64,000 bases of DNA from Tolypothrix sp. PCC 7712 (GTDB lineage: Bacteria > Cyanobacteriota > Cyanobacteriia > Cyanobacteriales > Nostocaceae): positions 1-64,000 of the forward strand of contig NZ_CP063788.1 of the NCBI RefSeq assembly GCF_025860405.1, in the 5' to 3' direction. The number at the start of each line of letters is the position of its first letter. Positions within the stretch are counted from its first letter, which is position 1. Below, one piece after another: positions 12,789 through 20,969 of this stretch. A program made the translations under genes and the position numbers. Below the pieces are notes generated by a model that searched no databases, was not told the DNA's origin, and saw only the letters and a list, made by a program, of their open reading frames with translations.

Positions 12789-14335
12789 GTAAGGATTCAG
12801 GTCTAAAATTGAGGAACTAGAGAAGGGCGAGACTGAGAATTAATAGAGTCAGCAATTAGTGCTTGTACAAAAAAATCAATAACAGACAGACTTTGACGAC
12901 GACAGGTTTGAACCACCGTCAACAAATTGGCAGTATGTTGAAACCGCTCCATCGAACGGGAACCACCACTAACTTTACGTTTTGTCACAGCCAAACGCAG
13001 CGATCGCTCGGCTTGATTGTTATCAGGAGGAACTTCAGGGTTGTCAAGGAAATACCACCATTGGGAGGCTTTATCGCGCAAGGAACGTAAAAGGTTTCCT
13101 GCTGTAGCTCCGGCTAAGTTAATCCAGTCATCAAGTGTTTGTTGCAATTTAGATTTGAATTGATTGACCCAATCGTTATAACTGGCGCAGTCAAGAGTCT
13201 CAAACCATTGGGCATAATTTCCAAAAGCTTCATCAATTAAATCCACAAATGCTTCACCAATAGCTTGGTTGTGAAGACCTGGAAGTTGAATTAGTTTTTT
13301 GAAGTGACGGCGTAGATGAGCCAAACATTTCTGCTGCTCAGGCACCGCATAGCCATTGTAAACACTAAAATCATCGCTGCTGATTACCCCTGTATATTTA
13401 GCCCCTAAAATGGCTTCTAGTTCTGCTCTGGAACGAGTGTCAGCAGCAGTAAACAGGCAAAACTCAGAATTGGCAACTACCCACAACCATTCTTTAACTC
13501 CCTTGACAGACCAAGGTGTTTCATCCACATGAATGTTAGGTTGTGTCTGTTTTACCCAATTACTTAACTCAGTAATGCTTGGTTGAATCGCTGTTTGAAT
13601 TCGTTCATTTGTGGTGACTAAAGTTCCCAGCCCAATTTCAATTTGACCTAACTCCCACAACATTTCTTGCTGTTTTTCATAGGGCATATGTGCATAATTA
13701 TTTGCCCATCCTAAAAATGCCTGTAAAGAAATCCCTAAATCCTGTCCTGGGATGATATCTTGTGACCAGGAGGCTGTTTGTATATTGCCACAGTACTCAC
13801 ACTGGCACGTATGGCGTTGATACTCAACTATTTCAATGGGACGCTCCACTAGTTGCGCTACAGACTGTTTTTCTACTTTTACTGCCACAGCCGCAAACGC
13901 TTTTTGACCACAACAGACACAATCACTTGGACGTAAGATTTCACAACGATCTACTCTACCAAAACCCTTACGGGTCTTACCTTGATGCCCTGGTTGCCCA
14001 CCTGGCTTTCTTTTGGGATGATTTGATTCTTCTTGCGGTGCTGCTTTTTTGTTTTCACTCTTTTTGAGGATGTCCCCTGATGGCGGCTTAGATGAGGTTT
14101 TGCTGTCTAAATCTCTGCTGACTTTTAAACGTTCTATTTCTTGCTGTAGTTCTAATACTGTTTTCTGTAATTCACCTATTACCTTGCTCTGCTCAATGAT
14201 TATCTCTACCAGTTCTTGTTTCGATAACTGGTTCAAGCTTTCCCGGTTTAAATCTTGAGGCAGGTTTTGGTTCATATCTGTGATACTCCTCCTCAAGCGA
14301 TCCCTTTGTCAATACTCTGCCACCTGAATCCTTAC
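12789..14335 (-). mobile_element. IS66-family insertion sequence, copy 1 (1,547 bp)
   Basis: The terminal inverted repeats start GTAAGGATTCAGGT. An 8-bp duplication AAATTCTA flanks it (12781-12788 and 14336-14343), as expected for IS66. It is nested in the divergent promoter region of the IS4 copy. Only a TnpC-type gene is present, without tnpA/tnpB. A near-identical copy is at 47059-48605. Confidence 0.93.
12803..14296 (-). CDS. IS66-family transposase (TnpC type), copy 1
   Basis: A 497-residue IS66 transposase. The N-terminus has a leucine-zipper-like coiled coil (IIEQSKVIGELQKTVLELQQEIERL), followed by the basic Ser/Pro-rich linker SSKPPSGDILKK and a Cys4 zinc finger (CVCCGQ and CQCEYCG). 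The DDE domain has IHVDETPW (first Asp), ISSDDFSVYNGY (second Asp) and PDNNQAERSLRLAVTKRKVSGG (Glu). The protein differs from the other copy by one residue near the N-terminus (Asn here, Asp in the second copy), caused by one base change. The protein looks complete and likely functional. Confidence 0.93.
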   Translation of the reverse strand: MRRSITDMNQNLPQDLNRESLNQLSKQELVEIIIEQSKVIGELQKTVLELQQEIERLKVSRDLDSKTSSKPPSGDILKKSENKKAAPQEESNHPKRKPGGQPGHQGKTRKGFGRVDRCEILRPSDCVCCGQKAFAAVAVKVEKQSVAQLVERPIEIVEYQRHTCQCEYCGNIQTASWSQDIIPGQDLGISLQAFLGWANNYAHMPYEKQQEMLWELGQIEIGLGTLVTTNERIQTAIQPSITELSNWVKQTQPNIHVDETPWSVKGVKEWLWVVANSEFCLFTAADTRSRAELEAILGAKYTGVISSDDFSVYNGYAVPEQQKCLAHLRRHFKKLIQLPGLHNQAIGEAFVDLIDEAFGNYAQWFETLDCASYNDWVNQFKSKLQQTLDDWINLAGATAGNLLRSLRDKASQWWYFLDNPEVPPDNNQAERSLRLAVTKRKVSGGSRSMERFQHTANLLTVVQTCRRQSLSVIDFFVQALIADSINSQSRPSLVPQF

Positions 14336-14365
14336 AAATTCTACAAAAATTTTTGTTCTTAGCAT

Positions 14366-15763
14366 ATGCCACTGGTAAATTTTCAGGCACAAACAGCCTG
14401 TCTAGATTCTCAACAAATACTTTTAGCTTTGTCACAGGTAATTCCGGCTCAAACCATCACCAAGGCTATTGAAACTACTTGTAGCTCTCAACGAAGACTC
14501 AGAATATTACCAACTTATGTCATAGTTACCTTAGTCATTGCCTTGAGTTTTTGGTCATCTGATTCAATTGTTGATGTGTTCAAAAATCTCATTCATGGTT
14601 TGAGTTCTTTACACATACCATCAGGTTTACGTCTTCAACCCCCATCTGCTTCATCAATTACAGAAGCCCGTCAAAGAACCGGAGCAGCTGTAATGAGAAG
14701 GTTATTTGAACTGGTGGCAAAGCCCTTAGCAACAATATTAACACCTGATGCTTTTTTGGGGGAATTCAGAATTATGGCTGTAGACGGAACAGTTTTTGAT
14801 GTTCCAGATACTCCCACAAATGCTAGAGTCTTTGGCTATCCTGGTTCTCCTAAAGGGACATATCCAGGCTTTCCTAAAGTCAGATTAGTCTTTTTGGTAG
14901 AAGCAGGTACTCATTTAATTATAGATGCTTTTTGTTCTCCCTATCGTATTGGAGAAAGAAGAGGTGCTTTAAAATTACTACGCAGTATTAATTCTAGTAT
15001 GTTATTAATGTGGGACAGAGGATTGCATTCTTTTAAGATGGTTCATACTGTCATCCAACAACAAGGTCATTTCCTTGGTCGTGTTCCTGCCCATGTGAAG
15101 TTTCAAGTAGTAAAAACGTTGGCAGATGGTTCTTATTTATCTTGGATTGCACCTGATGGACAGTCAAGAAAGAAGGGGGCAACCCGAATTTCAGTTCGTA
15201 TTATTGAATATGTGATTGAGGAGGATAGTACTCTAAAAACCTATCGGTTGATTACTAATTTAATGGATGTTGATAAGTTTCCGGCTTTGCTGTTAGCACA
15301 AGAGTACCATAAGCGATGGGAAGCTGAGAATACTTTAGATGAGTTGAAAGTACATCTATTAGCAAGGAAAATTCCTATTCGTTCTAAGAATCCTCGTGAA
15401 GTGGTGCAAGAACTTTATGGTTGGTTGTTGGCTCATTATTGTTTACGTTGTTTGATGTTTCAAAGTAGCAATTTGAAGAATATTTCTCCTTTAAGGTTAA
15501 GTTTTGTTGGGAGTTTACGAGTGATTCGGCGTGCTATTCCTGAGTTCCAACGCCAGATAAATACGAATGTGGATATTAATTTATATTATAGTTGGTTAAT
15601 GGCGGAAATTTCTGATTTAGAAATACCTTTACGACAACAGCGAAGTAATCCTAGAGTGGTGAAGAAGGCTCGTTCTAAGTTTAAGAGTAAAAAACGAAGT
15701 CACAGGAATAATTGTACTCCAAGACAACAGTTATCTTTTCAAATTATTAAACGTGCAAGTTGA
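14366..15763 (+). CDS. IS4-family transposase, copy 1
   Basis: A 465-residue DDE transposase. Catalytic motifs are visible: first Asp in MAVDGTVFD, second Asp in MLLMWDRGLHSF, and the Y-(2)-R-(3)-E-(6)-K signature of IS4 in YHKRWEAENTLDELK. The C-terminus is strongly basic (KKARSKFKSKKRSHRNN). Its protein is the same as in the copy at 33886-35283. The IS66 insertion lies about 30 bp upstream of its start codon, so its own promoter has probably been displaced in this copy. Both ends of the element remain, so it could still be mobilised by the intact copy. Confidence 0.93.
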   Translation: MPLVNFQAQTACLDSQQILLALSQVIPAQTITKAIETTCSSQRRLRILPTYVIVTLVIALSFWSSDSIVDVFKNLIHGLSSLHIPSGLRLQPPSASSITEARQRTGAAVMRRLFELVAKPLATILTPDAFLGEFRIMAVDGTVFDVPDTPTNARVFGYPGSPKGTYPGFPKVRLVFLVEAGTHLIIDAFCSPYRIGERRGALKLLRSINSSMLLMWDRGLHSFKMVHTVIQQQGHFLGRVPAHVKFQVVKTLADGSYLSWIAPDGQSRKKGATRISVRIIEYVIEEDSTLKTYRLITNLMDVDKFPALLLAQEYHKRWEAENTLDELKVHLLARKIPIRSKNPREVVQELYGWLLAHYCLRCLMFQSSNLKNISPLRLSFVGSLRVIRRAIPEFQRQINTNVDINLYYSWLMAEISDLEIPLRQQRSNPRVVKKARSKFKSKKRSHRNNCTPRQQLSFQIIKRAS

Positions 15764-15956
15764 ATCTATTTAGTTTGACGCTACGGTAATTTATTGTTTC
15801 TCAATTTATAATTTCATAGTTTAACTATTTTCTCTCTCATAGTTTGAGTGTATGAGAATTTGTCCATCTTTTTTTAGTCTCTAGTTCTCGCAATAAATAC
15901 GCGAACAAATTTCTCTTGATCTTACCCCCCTCTTTTTCCTTAACCGAACAGTATTG

Positions 15957-16148
15957 CCTCCCGCTTTGAATAAGTTGATCTGGATTGAGCCATTCGGTAA
16001 TTGCTCCCAAAATGCCAACGTTTACAGATTTACCGCCGCCATTGCGATATGTTCCTTCAAACGCAAACAGCGCGATAGCTCTGCCTAAACCCAGGCTGGG
16101 TTGGCAATGCATCACGCTAATAATGGTTGAGGAAAATCTGCTGATCAT
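15957..16148 (-). pseudogene. Small unknown gene truncated by the IS4 insertion
   Basis: A minus-strand frame starting at 16148 reads MISRFSSTIISVMHCQPSLG, then GTYRNGGGKSVNVGILGAITEWLNPDQLIQSGR, where it runs into the IS4 element. Without the element the frame would continue seven more codons into the region before the HNH gene and stop, giving a protein of about 71 residues. The present frame instead reads on into the element end. The family is not recognised, and it may itself be a fragment of a larger gene. Confidence 0.45.
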
Positions 16149-16274
16149 TGAAGGTTTGTAGTATTTGTAATTAAGATTAATTTCAATAATACAGTTGTAG
16201 TATGTATTTGTCTACTGCACAGTTTTGGGGGAAAGCCTAACGATCAGTCTGCTTCTGTTAACTCGCGATCGCAC

Positions 16275-16362
16275 TCTGAATCACCAAATCAGTAGCGGTG
16301 GTGTTGCGTTTTTTGGCTGCGGCTCTAAGTACCTCGCTCAACGGCTTGGGCAGTTTGAAAAA
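16275..16362 (-). pseudogene. Fragment of a ribbon-helix-helix gene, duplicated from 18925-19503
   Basis: Translated on the minus strand this gives LPKPLSEVLRAAAKKRNTTATDLVIQ, nearly the same as residues 13-38 of the ribbon-helix-helix protein encoded at 18925-19503. Both ends of the frame are lost. It is a partial duplicate left by recombination, and shows that this area has been rearranged. Confidence 0.65.
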
Positions 16363-16508
16363 CCTCTTAACTTGGTAAAATTTAGTAATGGGGCGATTTT
16401 TCTGCAACCAATAGTAACGCCAAACTAGTTAACTTGTAAGAAGCTGGAGATGTTCCTCCTTTGATGAGACGGTAGTGCAGGACGCATCTTTTGAGCAGTT
16501 TTATCGAA

Positions 16509-16694
16509 CAGAATTCAGGAGTCAGGAGTCAGAATACAGGAAAGGTATTCTGTGCGAGTGGTGGATGAATAACCGGGTTTAAGACCCCCACCAAATTTTC
16601 AATTTGGTGGTCTTCTCCCAAGGGGAGACGCACTCGCGTTCAATCAGTCGGGGATTCAGACCCGCGACTGATTGATTCTGACTCCTGAATTCTG
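16509..16694. repeat. 186-bp element with inverted ends (MITE-like)
   Basis: The ends are perfect 16-bp inverted repeats (CAGAATTCAGGAGTCA and complement). Inside are two further hairpins, one around CCACCAAATT-AATTTGGTGG (about 16586-16610) and one around CAATCAGTCG-CGACTGATTG. It has no coding capacity. The structure suggests a non-autonomous mobile or dispersed repeat. Confidence 0.6.
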
Positions 16695-16844
16695 ACGGAT
16701 GTATTCTTCTTCAACTCATAAATCTACCCTATAAAATGTCAATTAGCTCCGAATACACTCTTTCTTATTGTCAGTCAAAATTAGTTGATTGAATTCTTAT
16801 TAATCCCAGCACCCATAGATGAAAATATTGCTTTTTTTTAGTTT

Positions 16845-17249
16845 ATGACTAATACCAATTCAGAAATTATCGCTTTTTTAAAACAAGCATCTGATGGCTT
16901 GTTTTTTATCAGCGAATCCGAGTATCCATTTTTGGTGTTTCTTTGGTCAGGTATCGCACCTGTAACCCCAGAAAAAGTTGTGCAACAGACAGATCATTCC
17001 CCAGATACACCTATCAAAGTAATAGCAGTTGATGATTTCTTTAGGGTGGCGGCAAAAGAAGAAGATTGGCATAGCCCTTCTGAGCAAGAAACTGTGAAAA
17101 AATTCCAGAATCTAGTGCAGGTAATTAAAGCCAATCTCAGTAACCCACAAGTGTATCGCCTCGGTAGCAAAGAAGTTGATGTTTATATTCTAGGAACCAC
17201 GCCATCATCTGACTTAGCAGGGCTTTCCACTAAAATTGTAGAAACTTGA
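16845..17249 (+). CDS. nuiA: Nuclease A inhibitor NuiA
   Basis: A 134-residue acidic protein whose sequence follows NuiA of Anabaena closely, including FLKQASDGLFFISESEYPFLVFLW near the N-terminus, the NPQVYRLGSKEVDVYILG strand and the C-terminal LSTKIVET. NuiA binds and blocks the non-specific nuclease NucA with very high affinity, with C-terminal residues placed in the active site. The nucA gene is convergent and ends six bases after the nuiA stop, which fits a nuclease-inhibitor pair. It has no signal peptide, consistent with cytoplasmic protection of the cell from its own nuclease. Confidence 0.94.
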   Translation: MTNTNSEIIAFLKQASDGLFFISESEYPFLVFLWSGIAPVTPEKVVQQTDHSPDTPIKVIAVDDFFRVAAKEEDWHSPSEQETVKKFQNLVQVIKANLSNPQVYRLGSKEVDVYILGTTPSSDLAGLSTKIVET

Positions 17250-17254
17250 GTTGT

Positions 17255-18079
17255 TTACGGATCTACCTTACTTTCAATTACTTCCTGAATATTTGGGGAA
17301 ACATTCGAGAGAAAATCATAGCCTGTGAGTTTTTCTAATTCGTCAACACTGACTTTATAGGTTCTCCAGTCATTATTGATTTCTTGTTCATTCGGTATGT
17401 TTACCGCGATGACACGAGTATTAGCGGTAATACCATTAATAAGAGAGCCTGGGCTATCTAGTACAACAACAATCTTCCAAGTGGATTTAGGAACTGTCAC
17501 CTTACCCTTGAGGGGTTCGCCAAGACTACCACTTGGCCCGGCGACAATATAAAGTTCTTTGCCAAGACTTACCAGTTCTCGACAATAGTCTTCTAAATTG
17601 CCCCAAGTGTTGCGGTTGTTGTCCGGCGTTTGAGGCATCATGTTGGTCATCAAGAAAGTGGCAGAATTATCCTCTACCGTCAGAGAGCGGTCTGCCGAAG
17701 GTACAATATGACCTCGGTCATAACCTGAACCAGAGTACATAGAAGGAGTGACTCGCACCCAACCAGAGGGCAACGTATTGTCTGGGCGGAAGTTATCCTG
17801 GCGCTCTGCGTTCCCTAGCCATGACTTGTTAAGCTGCCAGCTTGCCCAATTCGCAGTTCCTTTACTTTGGTTGTAAGAGAGTGCATATTGATTTTTTACC
17901 ATGAGGTAATTATCAGGCGTAAGCTTTGTTGGCGTTGCCCCACTAGCATTTCCCAGGAGTAAATGCACACTTATTGATGGGGAAAGTTCAGTGTTCGGTG
18001 GCACTTGGGATTGAGCAGGTGAACACCCAACCATAAGCGCCACCAAAACCGCTACACCCCAAAAAAGACTCCTGACCAT
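17255..18079 (-). CDS. nucA: Non-specific DNA/RNA nuclease NucA
   Basis: A 274-residue sugar-non-specific endonuclease of the beta-beta-alpha-metal family. It has an N-terminal export signal (FWGVAVLVALMVGCS; the Cys could be lipidated). The catalytic motif DRGHIVPSADRS contains the general-base His, and the metal-binding Asn and supporting Glu lie in TPDNNRNTWGNLEDYCREL. The length matches Anabaena NucA. The enzyme degrades single- and double-stranded DNA and RNA outside the cytoplasm. Its gene is convergent with nuiA, so inhibitor and nuclease are controlled by different promoters. Confidence 0.94.
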   Translation of the reverse strand: MVRSLFWGVAVLVALMVGCSPAQSQVPPNTELSPSISVHLLLGNASGATPTKLTPDNYLMVKNQYALSYNQSKGTANWASWQLNKSWLGNAERQDNFRPDNTLPSGWVRVTPSMYSGSGYDRGHIVPSADRSLTVEDNSATFLMTNMMPQTPDNNRNTWGNLEDYCRELVSLGKELYIVAGPSGSLGEPLKGKVTVPKSTWKIVVVLDSPGSLINGITANTRVIAVNIPNEQEINNDWRTYKVSVDELEKLTGYDFLSNVSPNIQEVIESKVDP

Positions 18080-18362
18080 AAATTCCTGTACCCAATGAGA
18101 TTTATTTCACTTCAGCTAATTGATTGTATTTCTAAAGTTCCGCTGAGTTTTACTTTTAGTAGTTACACACCTTCGTAGGGTGCTAGGGCTAAAGTTTTCG
18201 TTCTTTCAGCTTTGCTCCCGTGATCACTCTATTGGATGCCAGAAAATTTTTAGAACTAAACATAATTTTCCGAAATTGCCAGCACCCTTATGGTAGTAAC
18301 TATCAGAGTGCCGAACTATGAATAACTTCTATAAATAACCAGGGGAATATATCCCATCCAAG

Positions 18363-18386
18363 CCCAGTCACAACGACTGGGTTTTT
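18363..18386 (+). terminator. Rho-independent terminator (orphan)
   Basis: CCCAGTC (18363-18369) pairs with GACTGGG (18375-18381) and is followed by five T. No plus-strand gene precedes it within 1 kb, so it may end antisense or readthrough transcripts from nuiA, or be a leftover. Confidence 0.6.
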
Positions 18387-18434
18387 GGTGGAAAGGTCTT
18401 CATTCCTTAACTATGGAGATCGCACTCAACAACA

Positions 18435-18463
18435 ACAAAAAACCCCGGCGTTAATTACCGAGG
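18435..18463 (-). terminator. Rho-independent terminator of psb34
   Basis: On the minus strand CCTCGG pairs with CCGGGG across a nine-base loop and is followed by six T. It lies about 60 bp after the psb34 stop codon. Confidence 0.68.
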
Positions 18464-18521
18464 TGACGGGGAGAATTACAAATAATGATGAGAGAGATAC
18501 CGTAACCGAAGTCTAAAAATC

Positions 18522-18692
18522 TTAGCTAACGCCCAAGGCAACCAAAACTAGAGTAGTGACTAATAAGGTGGCAATCGCACCTTGAAACTTGTAACGATTT
18601 TGCAGCTCAATGTTTGGATATTCAGCGTAGTAAAGTTGGGGTTCAGTCGCGTAGTTATTAAGAATGCCGCTTTCATTAATAGTGGTATACAT
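18522..18692 (-). CDS. psb34: Psb34 / Ssl1498-family light-harvesting-like small protein (56 aa)
   Basis: A 56-residue protein beginning MYTTINESGILNNYATEPQL and ending in one hydrophobic helix (IATLLVTTLVLVALGVS, about residues 40-56). The N-terminal NESGILNNYATEP motif and the single C-terminal helix match the Ssl1498/Psb34 family, which binds the CP47 side of photosystem II assembly intermediates and competes with high-light-inducible proteins. The thylakoid membrane is the expected location. It is transcribed alone and is followed by a clear terminator. In this plasmid-like neighbourhood it may be an extra copy of a chromosomal gene. Confidence 0.85.
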   Translation of the reverse strand: MYTTINESGILNNYATEPQLYYAEYPNIELQNRYKFQGAIATLLVTTLVLVALGVS

Positions 18693-18924
18693 AGTTTTTT
18701 CTCTGGTTTATTACTTTATGTAAACCAATTTAACGATATTGTTACAAATAGTCAACAGCACTTGACAATAAATAGTAAATACTATCCATAACAGAAGCTT
18801 ATCAAGGATAATTGGAGTTTAGGCACAAGCCCTGAAAAAAGATACCAGCCGTCATCACCCAGATCCACGCCACACAACGAATAATCCCAAAATACGGCTA
18901 TGAAACTTTTTTTGCGGTCTCCCC

Positions 18925-19503
18925 TTACTTGATGGGATGATAAAGCCCGTCATCCTGATAGCGCCACGCTGTACTACTTGGATCGCGATTGCGGCTCCAG
19001 CGTTCAAAATCAGATTGACTTTTATTTTTTTGCTCACGCGCCAAGGTTGCCGTATCTATTCCCAACCTTTTGGCTAAGTTCTCTGCTAGGAATGGCTGAA
19101 GTTCCAGCGATTGGGGAACTTGGCTGTTGTAAGCATAACCTTGTCGTCTGGCTGGACTTTTGTAGCGCTGCCCTGCATTAAGTGCGCCCTCTAATTGGGC
19201 CAACTTGGTTGCCATTGCTTCATGCTTTTGTTCTAAGCTGCTTAAGCGGTGGGAGTGCTGCCCTAACTCATTTTCCACGCGGCTTTCTATACCACTGGTA
19301 AGACGGTTTAATTCTGCTTCTAGTTGATGCAGACGGGTTTCTACATCAGTTTCCATACCATCTACTTCACCCAGGATGTGATGTAACCCCTGAATCACCA
19401 AATCTGTGGCGGTGGTGTTGCGTTCTTTAGCTGCGGCTCTGAGTGCCTCGACCAACGGCTTGGGCAGTTTGAAGTTGATTGATTCGCGTTCAACTTTCGC
19501 CAT
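18925..19503 (-). CDS. Ribbon-helix-helix DNA-binding protein with coiled coil
   Basis: A 192-residue protein. Residues 5-45 (ERESINFKLPKPLVEALRAAAKERNTTATDLVIQGLHHIL) form a ribbon-helix-helix of the CopG/Arc type. Residues about 50-110 are a coiled coil with heptad leucines (METDVETRLHQLEAELNRLTSGIE and on), suggesting a dimer or tetramer. The C-terminal third (ENLAKRLGIDTATLAREQKNKSQSDFERWSRNRDP) looks like a second helix-turn-helix-type segment followed by a short tail seen in cyanobacterial plasmid proteins. It is likely a regulator or an accessory replication/partition protein of the mobile segment. A duplicate fragment lies at 16275-16362. The exact function is unknown. Confidence 0.75.
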   Translation of the reverse strand: MAKVERESINFKLPKPLVEALRAAAKERNTTATDLVIQGLHHILGEVDGMETDVETRLHQLEAELNRLTSGIESRVENELGQHSHRLSSLEQKHEAMATKLAQLEGALNAGQRYKSPARRQGYAYNSQVPQSLELQPFLAENLAKRLGIDTATLAREQKNKSQSDFERWSRNRDPSSTAWRYQDDGLYHPIK

Positions 19504-19905
19504 GTCTACACTTGGTTATACACGTCCAGTGTAGACAGTTTACCGCTTTGTGGTGACTTTTCCAAAAGAACTGGGAGGGGCGTAGACGCGTTGCCACAGG
19601 CTAGCGGCTTGTCTCAGACATCGCGAGTGTTCGTCTGGGCAGTATCCCATCATCCACAAGGGTGCTGCTGGGTACAGTTTGCTTTAATTACAGCAGTTTT
19701 TATTTGCATCAGGTACAGAGTAACTGGTTTTGAGGCAGGGGGCAGGAGGGAGAAGAAGAATTTTTCTATTTAATTCTCCAGTTGTGTACCTCATTTATTT
19801 GTAACCTGCTGTAATTGTAACTAGGAATAAGGAAGGCTAATTAATGTAAATTTATCAATAGTATATGCTGTTTTTTTCTATGAAATATTGCCTGACAATA
19901 ATTTA
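19504..19905. other. Spacer with a MITE-like repeat
   Basis: No gene is recognised in these 402 bp. A GCGTAGACGCG palindromic motif typical of Nostoc intergenic repeats lies near 19578. A 131-bp element with inverted ends occupies 19686-19816. Confidence 0.45.
19686..19816. repeat. 131-bp element with 11-bp inverted ends (MITE-like)
   Basis: Perfect inverted ends AATTACAGCAG (19686-19696) and CTGCTGTAATT (19806-19816) enclose a second pair of inverted motifs (AGGTACA and TGTACCT). There is no coding capacity. It may be a non-autonomous element or a stable transcript structure. Confidence 0.5.
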
Positions 19906-20401
19906 ATGGACATCAACCAACAAAAAGAACAATTTAGCATTACCTATATTAGAGCTATTGCTGCGGTTGCAGGTTATTCTTTATATAGACCAGAAATCGA
20001 TAACGACAGCGTAGATTTAGGCATAATCAGTAGAGGTGGTACAGGTAAAATTCTTTCTCCTAGACTAGAATTACAACTAAAGTGTACAGCCAGAGATATT
20101 CTTGATAAAAACTATATTAGATATCCCCTGATTCTCAAAAATTATAATGATTTAAAAATCAATGCCCTTGTCCCTCGGATTTTAGTAGTCGTTTTAATTC
20201 CAGAAAAAATAACAGACTGGATAAAACAAACTTTTATATGAACTTTGTATTAGACATTGTGCTTACTGGGTATCCTTGCGCGGAATGCCAGACACCGAAA
20301 ATACAACCAATGTTACTATTGAAATACCTCGTAGTAATCAGTTTACGCCTGATGCACTCCAAGCCATCATTCAACGCATTAGTTTTGGAGAAAGCCCGTG
20401 A
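19906..20401 (+). pseudogene. DUF4365-domain gene with internal frameshift/deletion
   Basis: The first frame (ATG at 19906, MDINQQKEQFSITYIRAIAAVAGYSLYRPEIDNDSVDLGI) is a DUF4365 domain, a family related to restriction-endonuclease-like nucleases, with the typical D-S-V-D-L-G and LELQLKCT motifs. It stops at 20241 after LIPEKITDWIKQTFI. The usual C-terminal part (HCAYWVSLRGMPDTENTTN ... RISFGESP) continues immediately in another frame to a stop at 20399-20401. A short deletion or frameshift near 20235-20250 explains this. The stop overlaps the start of the next gene, so the original pair was translationally coupled. Confidence 0.8.
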
Positions 20402-20940
20402 AAGTCACCATTAAAGATAGTCAAATCCTCAAAACCATTAATCCTAATGTAATACAAGCACACTTGCAAGCAACAGGTTGGCAGGAAACCGGGCGGATAT
20501 ATAATGATGCTGGAGCAATTTGGCGACTAAAAAAAGATGCCACGCCTGAATATGAAATCTTGCTACCTCTTCAACATAACTTAGGAGATTATGCTGAAAG
20601 AATCAGCGATATATTAAAAACATTATCAGTGGTAGAAAATCGTGACCAAGTTGATATATTAAGCGAATTTATTACCAATTATCCCAACTTCAACTTGCAA
20701 GGTGTGGTCATGCAAATTGCTACTCCATCAACTGATAAACTGAGTGGAGAAATTACTTTATTAGCTGAAGTTTTTGAGAAATTACGGTCAATTAAAACCG
20801 AGCTAGCAGACCATGATTATATCTTAGCCATTAAAGCCTATCAGGAACGTTTACCAATTCACTGCACAGGTGATTTAGTCAAAGTTGACAATCATTTTCT
20901 CCTGAAAAATCCCCACGATTTGCTTCTTGGTAATATCTAA
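20398..20940 (+). CDS. Unknown protein coupled to the DUF4365 gene (180 aa)
   Basis: A 180-residue protein starting at a GTG that overlaps the stop of the DUF4365 frame (GTGA). It has no family I recognise. It looks soluble and compact, with mixed alpha/beta character: an N-terminal QILKTINPNVIQAHLQATGWQETGRIYNDAGAIWRLKK segment, then EYEILLPLQHNLGDYAERISDILKTLSVVENR, and a C-terminus ending HDLLLGNI. The same order, a DUF4365 gene followed by a protein of this length, is my recollection of other cyanobacterial genomes; this needs checking. Tight coupling suggests a two-gene module, possibly a nuclease with a partner or immunity protein. Confidence 0.6.
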   Translation: MKVTIKDSQILKTINPNVIQAHLQATGWQETGRIYNDAGAIWRLKKDATPEYEILLPLQHNLGDYAERISDILKTLSVVENRDQVDILSEFITNYPNFNLQGVVMQIATPSTDKLSGEITLLAEVFEKLRSIKTELADHDYILAIKAYQERLPIHCTGDLVKVDNHFLLKNPHDLLLGNI

Positions 20941-20969
20941 TTTCAACCAAGCTCCGATTGTTAGGTTTT

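Larger units (their letters stand above)
12234..15956. mobile_element. IS4-family element with passenger gene, copy 1, carrying a nested IS66
   Basis: The terminal inverted repeats begin CAATACTGTTCGGTTAAGG at both ends, and a 10-bp duplication CCTCCCGCTT flanks the element (12224-12233 and 15957-15966), which fits the IS4 family. Inside are two divergent genes: a 130-codon passenger and a 465-codon transposase. An IS66 element sits between them. Subtracting IS66 and its 8-bp duplication leaves 2,168 bp, exactly the size of the second copy at 33693-35860. The element interrupts a small gene on the minus strand. Confidence 0.92.
16149..16844. other. Spacer with gene relic and palindromic repeat element
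   Basis: These 696 bp hold no intact gene. Inside are a relic of a ribbon-helix-helix gene (16275-16362) and a repeat element with inverted ends (16509-16694). The remaining sequence next to nuiA is AT-rich and may hold the nuiA promoter. Confidence 0.5.
18080..18521. other. Spacer between nucA and psb34 with two terminators
   Basis: No gene is seen in these 442 bp. It carries the nucA promoter side, an orphan plus-strand terminator (18363-18386) and the minus-strand terminator of the psb34 transcript (18435-18463). Confidence 0.5.
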
